DNA from: Nocardia sputorum
Lineage (GTDB): Bacteria; Actinomycetota; Actinomycetes; Mycobacteriales; Mycobacteriaceae
Assembly (NCBI RefSeq): GCF_027924405.1
Contig: NZ_AP026978.1
Location: forward strand, 4,216,001-4,280,000
Direction: 5' to 3'
DNA: 64,000 bases
Positions 46,336-55,515 of this stretch are shown here, one piece after another. The notes beneath the pieces are model-generated. The model searched no databases, was not told the DNA's origin, and saw nothing but the letters and a program-made list of their open reading frames with translations. Each line of letters starts with the position of its first letter. Position 1 is the first letter of the stretch. Both the position numbers and the translations under genes were made by a program.

Positions 46336-46649
46336 CATGCCCCGCACACGGAGCGCCGCCCCCGCCTCCGGCGAACTCGTCCCGGCCACCGAGCACATCG
46401 TGCGCCACCTGCTCGGCATCATCCCCCGGCGGCACGTCGAGCGCGGGAACCTGCTGCGGGAGGAGATCCGCGCCACCGTCGCGCACTGCCTGTCGACCAT
46501 CGGCTCGAGCGCATCGGCCGCCTCACCGGCCTGGACACCGCCGCTCCGCACGCGCTCTACCGGTTGCGGGCCGCGCTCATCGCGCGGACCTACACGCGGC
46601 CGGAGCCCCAAGCGCCGCCGGACGAGCGCCGATCTCCGCACCGCGCGTG
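46336..46649 (+). pseudogene. Frameshifted regulator remnant (possible PucR-type C-terminus)
   Basis: Frame A reads sensible sequence from the ATG at 46336 (ATEHIVRHLLGIIPRRHVER, LLREEIRATVAHCLSTI) to about 46500. From there frame B reads RLERIGRLTGLDTAAPHALY and continues to a TGA at 46647-46649. Each frame is coding-like only in its own half, pointing to a frameshift. The second half resembles the end of PucR/CdaR-type helix-turn-helix domains (RLRRIEELTGLDL in typical members), but the recognition helix seems lost. The gap 46021-46335 before it holds only the inverted repeat at 46168. Confidence 0.35.
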
Positions 46650-46679
46650 AGGCCCGGCCCACCGGCTAGGGTCGTCGAC

Positions 46680-47600
46680 ATGGAACTACGCATCTTCACC
46701 GAGCCGCAGCAGGGTGCCAGCTACGACACCCTGCTCACCGTTGCCAAGGCCACCGAGGACTTGGGATTCGACGCGTTCTTCCGCTCCGACCACTACCTGA
46801 GCATGGGCGGCGCCGACGGACTGCCCGGCCCCACCGACGCCTGGATCACCCTCGCCGGACTGGCCAGGGAGACCAAGCGCATCCGCCTGGGCACCCTGGT
46901 CACCGCCGCCACCTTCCGGCTGCCAGGACCGCTGGCGATCCAGGTGGCGCAGGTGGACCAGATGTCCGGCGGCCGGGTCGAATTCGGCTTGGGCAGTGGA
47001 TGGTTCGCCGAGGAGCACGCCGCGTACGGCATCCCGTTCCCCGCCGACAAGTTCGCCCGGCTGGAGGAACAGCTGGCCGTGATCACCGGGCTGTGGGCCA
47101 CCAAACCCGGCGACACCTTCAGCTACGACGGCAAGCACTATCAGCTCACCGACTCCCCCGCGCTGCCCAAACCGGTGCAGGACCCGATCCCGGTGCTGAT
47201 CGGCGGGCAGGGCGCCACCCGCACCCCGCGGCTGGCCGCGCAGTACGCGAGCGAATTCAACATGCCGTTCTCCTCGCTCGAGGACAGCGCGCGGCAGTTC
47301 GACCGGGTGCGCGCCGCCGCGGAGGCATATGGCCGCGCCGCCGACGACCTGGTCTACTCCAACGCGCTGGTGGTCTGCGTCGGCGCGAACGACGCCGAGG
47401 TGGCGCGCCGCGCCGCGGCGATCGGACGCGAAGTGGACGAGCTGAAGGCCAACGGCCTGGCCGGTTCGCCGGCCGAGGTGGTGGACAAGATCGGCCGGTA
47501 CGCCGAGATCGGCACCGGCCGCGTCTACTTGCAGGTGCTGGACCTGAGCGATCTCGCCCATCTGGAGCTGATCTCCGCGCAGGTGCAGTCGCAACTGTGA
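46680..47600 (+). CDS. LLM-class F420-dependent oxidoreductase (TIGR03560-like)
   Basis: 306 residues from ATG 46680. It starts MELRIFTEPQQGASYDTLL and has GFDAFFRSDHYLSMGG (about 33-48), RIRLGTLVTAATFRLPGPLA, the GRVEFGLGSGWFAEEHAAYG loop (about 98-117) and PVLIGGQGATRTPRLAAQYA. This subgroup uses F420 in actinobacteria. The substrate is unknown. A terminator follows directly. Confidence 0.87.
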   Translation: MELRIFTEPQQGASYDTLLTVAKATEDLGFDAFFRSDHYLSMGGADGLPGPTDAWITLAGLARETKRIRLGTLVTAATFRLPGPLAIQVAQVDQMSGGRVEFGLGSGWFAEEHAAYGIPFPADKFARLEEQLAVITGLWATKPGDTFSYDGKHYQLTDSPALPKPVQDPIPVLIGGQGATRTPRLAAQYASEFNMPFSSLEDSARQFDRVRAAAEAYGRAADDLVYSNALVVCVGANDAEVARRAAAIGREVDELKANGLAGSPAEVVDKIGRYAEIGTGRVYLQVLDLSDLAHLELISAQVQSQL

Positions 47601-47607
47601 ACTCGTG

Positions 47608-47632
47608 TGGGTCGCCTGTCCGGCGACCCACG
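47608..47632. terminator. Bidirectional hairpin terminator
   Basis: A perfect 10-bp stem GTGGGTCGCC/GGCGACCCAC with a TGTCC loop lies in the 39-bp gap between the convergent LLM oxidoreductase and CocE-type hydrolase genes. Confidence 0.75.
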
Positions 47633-47639
47633 TCAGGGT

Positions 47640-49691
47640 TCAGCCCAGCGGGCGGTTGGTCGGCACGATGGCGAAGCTCGGCGCCGACGGATCCAGCTTC
47701 AGGTGCTGCGGCTTCAGTTGGGTGTTGTTGAGCATGGGCCGGAAGGCCAGCGCCTTCGGCGAGTTGCCCGCGAAGACGTCGATCCGCAGCCGGTGGCCGG
47801 GTCGCAGCACCGCCTGGGTGGGAATGACCGCGATGTCCAGCGCCACCGGCTCCCCGGGCACGACCGGCTGCACACTGTCCAGGGTGAGCGGATTGAACGG
47901 TTCGGTCAGGTCGCCGGCCGGGGTGCGGCTGCTCTTCTGCTCGTCGACGGCGCGCAGCGAGGCGGTCAGCTGCCCGGTGGTCAGCACCTTCGAGGACCCG
48001 TCGGGCGCGACGTCGTTCAGCGTGACGCTCCAGTAGCCGTCGGTGGCGTCGTGCACCGTGTTCAGGTGCACGTTCACCGGCCCCGAGATGACAGTGGACT
48101 CGGTAGTCGGGGCACTGGTGAAGGTCAAAGCGTTGCGCTCGGCGATGCGTGAGTCCTTCGCGCACACGTCCACCACCGCGGCCATCCCGGCCGAGCCCTG
48201 CGCGGTGTCGCGGGAGCACGCCGCGGCGAGGCCGGGGGCCACGGTCAAGGTCTGCCGCTCGCCGGGGACGACCATCGTCAGCGACCCGTCGTACACAGCC
48301 TTCCCGGCGGTGCCGCTCGGTTCGGCCGACAGATACACGCGGCGATGGTTGAGGTCCTGCTGCGGGAACTGCCCGAGGGTGATCCAGCCGCCGCCCTGTT
48401 CCCACACCGTGATCGGGCCGAAATCGCCCAAGCCGTGATCGACGTCCTTCAACCACTTGTCGAACCACACGCGCTGCAACACGTCCAGTCGCGGCGGTGC
48501 GCCCGGAATCCCGGTCCCGGCACCGGGATTCGCGTGGTAGGTGTCGCCGACGATCAACTGCTTGCGGCCCGCCGGCAGCGGGATCGCGTTGTACAGCTTG
48601 GTCGCGCTGTTGGCGAAGATGTCGTGCCAGCCGCCGTAGACGAAGGTGGGGACGGTGATGCGCTCCGGATGACCTTCGATGCCGCGCCGGAAATAGCTGT
48701 CCTCGTCCAGCGCGTCGGCCAGCGCGGGCGGCACGTGGTCGAGCGAGGGCGTGAGCAGCGCCTGGGCCAGCAGATCGACGTTGCTGGCCGGATCGGACAT
48801 CCGTTCCTGCAGCCACGCCCAGTCGAAGGTGCCCCGCAACATCGACTGCACGTCGGGAATCAGCTTCAGCTGGTTGACCGTGCTGAGCCACAGCGGAAGG
48901 AACGTCGTCCCCACGCCGCCGCCCGGCGCGACGACGTCACGCATGAGATCGCTGCCCGGTTCCACCGGGAAGATCGCCTGCAACGGCGCCGGAGCGTTCT
49001 CGGCGGCGCGCAACTGGTTGATGCCCGAATACGAGCCGCCGCTCATGCCGATCCGGCCGTTCGACCACGGCTGCGCGGCCGCCCACTCGATCACCTCGCG
49101 GGTGTCGAGTTGTTCCCGCTCGCCGAGGGTGTCCCAGGCGCCCTGGGAGAAACCGGTGCCGCGCACGTCGGCGATGACTTGCGTGTAGCCGGCCCGGATC
49201 AGGTTGCGATCGAGCCCGAGCACGGTCTGCATGGTGCCGCCGTCCACGGCGTGCAGCAGATCACCGAAACCGCTGACCGGCGTGCGGGCCAGATTCACGC
49301 GGTTGACCAGGCGCACGGTCAACGGCTGCAAGCCGGGCACCGCGAGCGCCGTATCGATGAGATTGGTCATGAGCTTGGTGTAGGGCGTGAGGTTCACGAC
49401 GGTCGGCAGCGGCTGCTGCTCCACCTCGCCGCCCTGCTTCACCGGCCGGTAGACGTTGGCCTTCAGGACGACGCCATCGCTCATCCGGATCGGGACGTCC
49501 CAGTCGATGTGCACGTCGGCGTACGGCTGGGGACCGTCGTGCAACGCGGTCCATCGCACGCTGTGCGCGTCCACCGACGGCTCCGCGGCCGCCGGCGCCG
49601 ACACGAATCCCGTCGCCGCCAGTACCGCGACCAAGGTGGCCATCCGGATCGCCCTGATCGTCGTTCGTCTCACGCCACGCCCCGCTGCCAT
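47640..49691 (-). CDS. Secreted CocE/NonD-family hydrolase (X-Pro dipeptidyl-peptidase S15 fold)
   Basis: 683 residues from ATG 49689-49691, with GAGGGAG upstream. A signal peptide (about 1-36, ending SAPAAA) precedes an alpha/beta-hydrolase domain. Its nucleophile Ser is in MSGGSYSGINQ (about 218-228), catalytic-region segments are DVRGTGFSQG and GGWHDIFANSATKLYN (about 368-383), and a C-terminal jelly-roll domain (about 470-683) completes it. The family includes cocaine esterase, acyl transferases and Xaa-Pro dipeptidyl peptidases. Its natural substrate is unknown. Size is above average for the family. Confidence 0.85.
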   Translation of the reverse strand: MAAGRGVRRTTIRAIRMATLVAVLAATGFVSAPAAAEPSVDAHSVRWTALHDGPQPYADVHIDWDVPIRMSDGVVLKANVYRPVKQGGEVEQQPLPTVVNLTPYTKLMTNLIDTALAVPGLQPLTVRLVNRVNLARTPVSGFGDLLHAVDGGTMQTVLGLDRNLIRAGYTQVIADVRGTGFSQGAWDTLGEREQLDTREVIEWAAAQPWSNGRIGMSGGSYSGINQLRAAENAPAPLQAIFPVEPGSDLMRDVVAPGGGVGTTFLPLWLSTVNQLKLIPDVQSMLRGTFDWAWLQERMSDPASNVDLLAQALLTPSLDHVPPALADALDEDSYFRRGIEGHPERITVPTFVYGGWHDIFANSATKLYNAIPLPAGRKQLIVGDTYHANPGAGTGIPGAPPRLDVLQRVWFDKWLKDVDHGLGDFGPITVWEQGGGWITLGQFPQQDLNHRRVYLSAEPSGTAGKAVYDGSLTMVVPGERQTLTVAPGLAAACSRDTAQGSAGMAAVVDVCAKDSRIAERNALTFTSAPTTESTVISGPVNVHLNTVHDATDGYWSVTLNDVAPDGSSKVLTTGQLTASLRAVDEQKSSRTPAGDLTEPFNPLTLDSVQPVVPGEPVALDIAVIPTQAVLRPGHRLRIDVFAGNSPKALAFRPMLNNTQLKPQHLKLDPSAPSFAIVPTNRPLG

Positions 49692-49858
49692 CTCGCTCCC
49701 TCGACCGGTGTGCGGACCGACCATCGATCGCCCGATTGAGCGCCAACGTAGCAATCGTCCGGCGAACGTCGTGGGAGGTGCGGTCGGGCCGGTTTGTCGC
49801 GGGCGAACAGGCGGTGAACGCCGCGCGCCCGCCGACGATCCGGCTTATCGTGGGGCTC

Positions 49859-50758
49859 ATGACGCCGTTGCAGCGCTACATCGCCGAGGAGATCGCGGCG
49901 GATCACGCCGACGGCCTGCTCACCCGGCGGGAGGCGCTGCGCAGGCTGGGCCTGCTCGGGCTCGGCGCCACCGCCGCCGCTACGTTGCTGGCCGCTTGCG
50001 CGAGCACGGGCACCGAAAGCTCGGATTCCGCGCCGTCGCCCACGGCGCCCTCGACGCCACCGGGTTCCGCGGCCGCCCTTCCGACCACCGCCGTCACCTT
50101 CGACAGTCCCGGCGGGGCGCCGCTGCAAGCGGCGTGGGCCGCGGCGCCGCAGCCACGGGGAGGGGTGCTGGTCGTGCACGAGAACAAGGGCCTCACCGAT
50201 CACATCCGTTCGGTCGCGGGACGTTTCGCGGGCGCGGGCTACTCCGCGCTCGCGGTCGACCTGCTGTCCGCGCATGGCGGCACCAGCGCGTTCACCGATC
50301 CGGCCGCGGCGACCGCCGAGCTGAGCCGCATTCCACCGGAACAACTCGTCGCCGATTTGCGCGCCGGGCTCGACGAACTGCAGCGTCGAGTGCCGGGAAA
50401 GAAGCTCGGTGCCACCGGTTTCTGCTTCGGCGGCGGCCTCACCTGGCTGCTACTGGCCTCCGGCCCGTCGCCGCTGGCCGCCGCGACGCCCTTCTACGGG
50501 CCGTTCCCGGACAACGGCGATCTGTCCGCGTCGAAAGCCGCGGTGCTCGGCGTCTACGCGGCGGCCGACGCCCGGGTGAACGCCTCCCGGCCCGCCGCGG
50601 AAGCGGCACTGGCGCGCTCGGGCAATCCGCATCAGATCTTCACCGCTCCCGATGCGGACCACGCTTTCTTCAACGACACCGGTCAGCGGTACAACGCGAC
50701 GGCGGCCACCGAGGCGTGGCGTCGCGTAACCGACTGGTATGGAACGTATCTCGGCTGA
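49859..50758 (+). CDS. Dienelactone hydrolase family lipoprotein
   Basis: 299 residues. The N-terminus has a twin-arginine region (TRREALRRLGLLGLG) and a lipobox (LLAAC, Cys about 45), suggesting a Tat-exported lipoprotein. A Ser/Pro/Thr linker leads to an alpha/beta-hydrolase domain with HENKGLTDHIRSVAGRFA (about 104-121), the nucleophile elbow GFCFGGG (Cys) and the late His in DADHAFFNDTGQRYN. Dienelactone hydrolases open lactones such as in chlorocatechol breakdown, but exported versions have unknown substrates. Its stop overlaps the next ATG. Confidence 0.83.
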   Translation: MTPLQRYIAEEIAADHADGLLTRREALRRLGLLGLGATAAATLLAACASTGTESSDSAPSPTAPSTPPGSAAALPTTAVTFDSPGGAPLQAAWAAAPQPRGGVLVVHENKGLTDHIRSVAGRFAGAGYSALAVDLLSAHGGTSAFTDPAAATAELSRIPPEQLVADLRAGLDELQRRVPGKKLGATGFCFGGGLTWLLLASGPSPLAAATPFYGPFPDNGDLSASKAAVLGVYAAADARVNASRPAAEAALARSGNPHQIFTAPDADHAFFNDTGQRYNATAATEAWRRVTDWYGTYLG

Positions 50759-51984
50759 TGCCGACCGAATCCTGCCGTCGCAGCGGAATCCGGAAGCCTC
50801 CCCGGGGCTCGGATTCCGACCGGCGGTCCCGATCGGCCGTTCGACGTCCACGCACTCGCGAGGTCGGGCGCGGGGAATCGACTCGGTCGCACGGGCAGCG
50901 CTCGGCGATCGCGGCGTTCCTGCTCGCGGTGGTGCTGACAGCCTGCGGAGCCGAGAACTCGACCGGGCCGGATAGCACACCTCCGGCGGCGGGCACCGTC
51001 GCACCGAGCGATCCCGCCGGTCGGCCCGACCTCGATGCCGCCGAGGGCGTGGCCGAGGATCTCGACGTGCCGTGGGGGCTGGCCTTCCTGCCCGACGGCG
51101 CGGCACTGGTCGCCGAGCGCGACTCCGGACGGATTCTGCGAGTCGGCGCGGGCGGTGCGCAGGAACAGGTGTATCAGGTGCCCGGCGTCGCCGCGCGGGG
51201 CGAAGGCGGACTCCTCGGGCTCGCCGTCGCGCCGGACTACGCCGAAAGTGGCTACGTCTACGCCTATTTCACCTCGGAGACGGACAATCGCATCGTCCGG
51301 TTCCGGCTCGACGGTCCGCCGGAGGTGCTGGTCAGCGGAATCGCCGAGGCAGGCAACCACAACGGCGGACGGATCGCGTTCGGGCCGGACGGCATGCTGT
51401 ACGCCGGAACCGGTGACGCCGGGGAATCCGGACGATCGCAGGATCCGGCGAGCCGCAATGGAAAGATCCTCCGGTTGACCCCGGAAGGCCATGCGGCTCC
51501 GGGCAATCCGTTTCCCGGCTCACCGGTCTACAGTCTCGGCCACCGCAACGTGCAGGGACTGGCGTGGGATCGGGCCGGTCGCCTGTTCGCGGCGGAGTTC
51601 GGGCAGAACCGGTTCGACGAGATCAATCTGATCGAACCCGGCCGCAACTACGGCTGGCCCGGCGTCGAGGGCACGGGCGGCGCCGGCCGCGGCTTCACCG
51701 ATCCGCTACTGACCTGGACCACCGCGGAAGCCTCACCGTCGGGCATCGCCATCGCCGGGGACACCTTGTACGTCGCGGCGCTGCGCGGCGAGCGGCTGTG
51801 GACGGTGCCACTCGAAGACGGCCGCGTGGGGGCGCCGCGCGCCGAATTGCGCGACCGGTACGGCCGCTTGCGCACCGTGGAGGTCGCGCCGGACGGGGCG
51901 TTGTGGCTCACCACCTCCAACACCGACGGCCGCGGCGACCCCCGTGGCGGCGATGACCGCGTCCTGCGTTTCCCGGTTCGCTAG
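50758..51984 (+). CDS. Sorbosone/glucose-type dehydrogenase lipoprotein (PQQ-dependent sugar dehydrogenase fold)
   Basis: 408 residues; the ATG overlaps the previous stop (TGATG). A basic N-region of about 50 residues precedes a hydrophobic helix and lipobox (VLTAC, Cys about 67). The six-bladed propeller is shown by LDVPWGLAFLPDGAALVAER (about 101-120), GEGGLLGLAVAPDYAESG, NHNGGRIAFGPDGMLYAGTGD and SLGHRNVQGLAWDRAGRLF. This is the GSDH/YliI/Hedgehog-interacting-like fold. Oxidation of an aldose or similar sugar is the family activity; PQQ use is not certain here. Confidence 0.85.
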   Translation: MPTESCRRSGIRKPPRGSDSDRRSRSAVRRPRTREVGRGESTRSHGQRSAIAAFLLAVVLTACGAENSTGPDSTPPAAGTVAPSDPAGRPDLDAAEGVAEDLDVPWGLAFLPDGAALVAERDSGRILRVGAGGAQEQVYQVPGVAARGEGGLLGLAVAPDYAESGYVYAYFTSETDNRIVRFRLDGPPEVLVSGIAEAGNHNGGRIAFGPDGMLYAGTGDAGESGRSQDPASRNGKILRLTPEGHAAPGNPFPGSPVYSLGHRNVQGLAWDRAGRLFAAEFGQNRFDEINLIEPGRNYGWPGVEGTGGAGRGFTDPLLTWTTAEASPSGIAIAGDTLYVAALRGERLWTVPLEDGRVGAPRAELRDRYGRLRTVEVAPDGALWLTTSNTDGRGDPRGGDDRVLRFPVR

Positions 51985-52056
51985 CCCGGCCGAACCCCTG
52001 CGGCCGGTCGGCATCGCCGCCTCCCGACACTGTGACGAGCACGACCACACGTTTAT

Positions 52057-52068
52057 GTTGTGCACAAC
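52057..52068. promoter_or_regulatory. Palindrome in the ohrR promoter
   Basis: GTTGTGCACAAC is a perfect 12-bp palindrome in an AT-rich patch 26 bp before the ohrR start. OhrR proteins repress their own genes through such sites and release DNA when oxidised by organic peroxides. Confidence 0.5.
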
Positions 52069-52093
52069 CAAATTGCCCACTACATTGTTGCTC

Positions 52094-52540
52094 ATGACCG
52101 ATCACCTCACCCTCGACGAGCAGCTCTGCTTCCCGCTCTACGCGGCGTCCCGGGCGATGACCGCGGTCTACCGCCCGAAGCTGGAACGACTCGGGCTCAC
52201 CTACCCGCAGTACCTGGTGATGCTGGCGCTGTGGGAACGCGACGAACGCAGCGTCGGCGACGTCTGCCAGGCGCTCGATCTGGATTCCGGCACGCTCTCC
52301 CCGCTGCTCAAGCGGCTGGAGGCGGCGGGCCTGCTCGAGCGGCGGAGATCGGCCGCCGACGAACGCCGCGTCGATATCCGGCTCACCGACCGCGGACGCG
52401 CCCTGCGCGCCGAAGCGGGCGACATCCCGGCCCAGATGGCCGAGGCCAGCGGCCTGTCCATGGACGACGTCACCGCGTTGCGCGACATCCTGCACCGACT
52501 GACCGACGCACTGAAGTCACAGCTGAACGAAGGAGAGTAG
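52094..52540 (+). CDS. ohrR: OhrR, MarR-family organic hydroperoxide regulator
   Basis: 148 residues. The reactive cysteine characteristic of OhrR is at Cys12 (LDEQLCFPLYAASR). The winged helix includes CQALDLDSGTLSPLLKRLEA and the wing ERRRSAADERRVDIRLT. It is followed 2 bp later by ohr, the standard target. Oxidation of Cys12 by organic hydroperoxides relieves repression in the family. Confidence 0.92.
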   Translation: MTDHLTLDEQLCFPLYAASRAMTAVYRPKLERLGLTYPQYLVMLALWERDERSVGDVCQALDLDSGTLSPLLKRLEAAGLLERRRSAADERRVDIRLTDRGRALRAEAGDIPAQMAEASGLSMDDVTALRDILHRLTDALKSQLNEGE

Positions 52541-52542
52541 AC

Positions 52543-52965
52543 ATGCAGATCCTCTACACCGCCGAGGCCCTGGCCACCGGCGACGGACGCAACGGCCGCG
52601 CGCGCAGTACCGACGGCAAGATCGACGTCGACCTGTCGGCGCCCAAGGAGTTGGGCGGCAACGGCGAGGGCACCAACCCCGAGCAGCTGTTCGCGGCCGG
52701 CTACGCGGCGTGCTTCCATTCGGCGCTGCGCCTGGTCGGCAAGCAGGCCGAGGCGAACATCGACGACTCCGCGGTCGGAGCCAAAGTCGGCATCGGGCCG
52801 AACGGCGCGGGCGGCTTCGGCCTTGCGGTTACCCTGGAGGTGTCGCTCCCCCACCTGTCCAGGGAGGACGCGCAGGCGCTCGCCGACAAAGCACACCAGG
52901 TGTGCCCGTATTCCAACGCGACCCGCGGCAACATCGACGTCCAGGTCCTTGTCGCCGACGACTGA
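52543..52965 (+). CDS. ohr: Organic hydroperoxide resistance peroxiredoxin (Ohr)
   Basis: 140 residues, ATG with GGAGAG upstream. The two catalytic cysteines are Cys57 (AGYAACFHSAL) and Cys121 (HQVCPYSNATRGN). Ohr reduces organic hydroperoxides to alcohols, usually with lipoylated proteins as reductant. Second gene of an ohrR-ohr operon, joined 16 bp later by a quinone-oxidoreductase-like gene. Confidence 0.95.
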   Translation: MQILYTAEALATGDGRNGRARSTDGKIDVDLSAPKELGGNGEGTNPEQLFAAGYAACFHSALRLVGKQAEANIDDSAVGAKVGIGPNGAGGFGLAVTLEVSLPHLSREDAQALADKAHQVCPYSNATRGNIDVQVLVADD

Positions 52966-52981
52966 TCGAGAAGGAGCGGAT

Positions 52982-53968
52982 ATGCGTGCCGTAGTCATCG
53001 AACGATTCGGTGAACCGAAGGACGTGCTGGCCACGGCCGACCGCCCGATCCCGGAACCGGGGCCGGGTGAGGTGCGGCTCGCGCTGATCCTGTCGCCGAT
53101 CCACAACCATGATCTGGCCATCGTGCGCGGCGTGTACGGCTACCGGCCCGAGTTGCCCGCCATTCCGGGCAGCGAAGCGGTCGCGCGTGTCGACGCCGTG
53201 GGTCCCGGAGTCACCGAGATGTCGGTCGGACGGCGCGTGACGGTGTCCGGTGCGATCAACGTGTGGGCGGAGTACTTCGTGGTCCCGGCCCGTCAGGTCA
53301 TCCCGCTGCCCGACACGGTCTCCGACGAGACCGCGGCCCAGTTGCTGGCCATGCCGTTGAGCGCGCTGATGCTCATCGACGACCTCGGGCTGCGGCCCGG
53401 CGAGTGGCTGGCGATCAATGCCGCCAACGGCGCTGTCGGCAGGCTGGTGAACGTCTTCGCCCGGCAACGCGGGCTGCACGTGCTGAATCTGGTTCGCGGT
53501 CCCGGCTCCGTGGCGGCACTGCGCGAACTCGGCTACGAGCCGGTGCTCGATACCGAGAGCGAGGGCTGGCGCGAGCAGGTCGAAGCCGCCACCTCGGGTG
53601 CGCCCATCGTCCGGGCCGTCGATCAGGTCGGCGGGCGCGCCGCGGCCGACGAATTGGCGTTGCTCGCGCCGGGCGGGCAGCTGATCTCCTTCGGCGCGCT
53701 CTCGGGTAAGCCGCTGTCGCTCGACGCGGGCAGTCTCATCTTCGGCCAAGTCGCGGTGAAGGGCTTCTGGGGCGCCAAGCGGATCGAGGAGATCGGCGCC
53801 GACCAGCGCGGACGGCTCATCGGCGAACTGATCGATCTCGCGGCCCGCGGCGAGCTGCGGCTCGACATCGAAGCCGCCTACCCCCTCGAGGCCGCGGCCG
53901 ACGCCGCTGTCGCCACCGAGACGCCGGGGCGCGCCGCGAAGATCGCGCTGCGGGCTCAGCCCGCCTGA
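52982..53968 (+). CDS. Zinc-independent MDR-family alcohol dehydrogenase / quinone oxidoreductase-like protein
   Basis: 328 residues, ATG after AAGGAGCGGAT. It has the MDR layout with MRAVVIERFGEPKDVL, SPIHNHDLAIVRGVYGYRPE, PGSEAVARVDAVGPGV and a Rossmann loop NAANGAVGRLVNVFA (about 140-154). No structural-zinc cysteines are seen, as in quinone oxidoreductase and enoyl reductase-like (ETR) proteins. As third gene after ohrR-ohr it probably responds to organic peroxides or the aldehydes they form. Confidence 0.83.
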   Translation: MRAVVIERFGEPKDVLATADRPIPEPGPGEVRLALILSPIHNHDLAIVRGVYGYRPELPAIPGSEAVARVDAVGPGVTEMSVGRRVTVSGAINVWAEYFVVPARQVIPLPDTVSDETAAQLLAMPLSALMLIDDLGLRPGEWLAINAANGAVGRLVNVFARQRGLHVLNLVRGPGSVAALRELGYEPVLDTESEGWREQVEAATSGAPIVRAVDQVGGRAAADELALLAPGGQLISFGALSGKPLSLDAGSLIFGQVAVKGFWGAKRIEEIGADQRGRLIGELIDLAARGELRLDIEAAYPLEAAADAAVATETPGRAAKIALRAQPA

Positions 53969-55515
53969 CCGGCGGCGAGCACGGCCATCGCGGCGTTGTG
54001 CCCGGGAATCCCACTGACGCCGCCGCCCCGGATGGCGCCCGCGCCGCACAGGAACACGTTGCGGTGGCCGGTCGCCACGCCCCACCGGACGGCGGGGTCG
54101 GCCGGGTCGGCGTCCTCCGGGAGGTAGGGGAAGGCCAGATCCCGGTGGAAGATGTGTCCACCGGGCAGGCCGACCTCGCGCTCGAGTTCGATCGGCGTCT
54201 TCGCCTCCAGGCAGGGCGCGCCGTTCTCGTCTTTCGCCAAGCAGTCGGCGATCGGCTCGGCTAGTACCGAGTCCAATTGGGCCAGGGTGGCTTTCACGAA
54301 CTCGGCTTTGACCGACGCGTGGTCGGCGGCGAAAAGCTTCGCGCGAGCATGCAGGCCGAACAGGGTGAGGGTGTGCGCACCCTGCGCAGCCAGATCCGGT
54401 GACAGGATCGTCGGATCGGTCAGCGTGTGGCAATAGATCTCGGCCGGCGGCGCGGACGGGATCCGGCCGATCGCGGCCTCGCCGTAGGCTCGGTCGAGCT
54501 GGGCGTACGACTCGCCGATGTGGAAAGTCCCGGCGAATGCTTCCCGGGGATCGACTTCGGCGTCGCGCAATCGTGGGAGGCGGCGCAGCAGCATATTGAT
54601 CTTCACCTGCGCGCCCTCGGGCTTCGGCGGCGGGGACTCGCCGAGCAACCCGGCAAGGGTGTACGGTGCCACATTCGCCAGGACGTACCGCGCTCCGATC
54701 TTGCCGTCCGCGTAACCGACTTCCGCTGTCCCGCCGTCGGTTTCGATGCTCGTCACCTCGCGCCCGGTGACGATCTCCGCGCCTGCCGCGCGCGCGGCCT
54801 CGGCCAGCGCGTCGGTGAGCGCGCCCATGCCGCCGATCGGCACATCCCAGTCGCCGGTCCCGCCGCCGATCACGTGATACAGGAAGCAGCGATTCTGCCG
54901 CAGCGACGGATCGTGCGCGTGGGTGAACGTGCCGATCAGCGCATCGGTGAGCACCACGCCGCGCACCGTGTCGTCGGCGAAGGTCGACTCGATCGTCTCG
55001 CCGAGCGGCCGCTCGAACAGCGCCTCCCAGGTGGCCGCATCGTCCACGATGTGCCGCAACGCCTCTTTCGACGGAAGCGGCAGGGTCAGCGTCGGGAAGA
55101 CCCGCCGGGCCAGCTGCCCAGTGGACGCGTAGAACCGCCGCCATGCCCGGTATTCGCTCTCCGAGCCGGTCGCCCGCGCGAAACTCGCCTCCGTCCGCGC
55201 GGGCGCCGACGAGACCAGCAAACCCCCTGCCCCGACCGGTGTGTAGGACGAGACCGCCCGCCGCCGCGTCTCGAACCGTAAGCCCAGATCCGTCACGATC
55301 GACCGCGGCAACAGGCTCACCAGATACGAGTACCGCGACAACCGGGCGTCGACGCCCGCGAACACCCGCTCGGACACCGCCGCACCACCGACATGCGGTT
55401 GCCGCTCCAGCACCAGCACCGACCGCCCGGCCCGCGCCAGATACGCGGCGGCCACCAAACCGTTGTGCCCGCCGCCGACGATCACGACATCGTAGAAGGA
55501 GCGCGTCGGCGTCAT
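53956..55515 (-). CDS. CrtI/phytoene-dehydrogenase-like FAD oxidoreductase
   Basis: 519 residues from ATG 55513-55515; longer frames are arginine-rich. The dinucleotide fold starts VVIVGGGHNGLVAAAYLARAG (about 10-30, the first 20 residues quoted in part). HVIGGGTGDWDVPIGGMGAL (about 212-231) and the C-terminal GHRNVFLCGAGAIRGGGVSG (about 487-506) follow. This is the NAD(P)/FAD protein group related to phytoene desaturase and the retinol saturase/PYROXD2 type. It overlaps the converging MDR gene by 13 bp. No carotenoid genes are nearby, so the substrate is open. Confidence 0.83.
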   Translation of the reverse strand: MTPTRSFYDVVIVGGGHNGLVAAAYLARAGRSVLVLERQPHVGGAAVSERVFAGVDARLSRYSYLVSLLPRSIVTDLGLRFETRRRAVSSYTPVGAGGLLVSSAPARTEASFARATGSESEYRAWRRFYASTGQLARRVFPTLTLPLPSKEALRHIVDDAATWEALFERPLGETIESTFADDTVRGVVLTDALIGTFTHAHDPSLRQNRCFLYHVIGGGTGDWDVPIGGMGALTDALAEAARAAGAEIVTGREVTSIETDGGTAEVGYADGKIGARYVLANVAPYTLAGLLGESPPPKPEGAQVKINMLLRRLPRLRDAEVDPREAFAGTFHIGESYAQLDRAYGEAAIGRIPSAPPAEIYCHTLTDPTILSPDLAAQGAHTLTLFGLHARAKLFAADHASVKAEFVKATLAQLDSVLAEPIADCLAKDENGAPCLEAKTPIELEREVGLPGGHIFHRDLAFPYLPEDADPADPAVRWGVATGHRNVFLCGAGAIRGGGVSGIPGHNAAMAVLAAGQAG

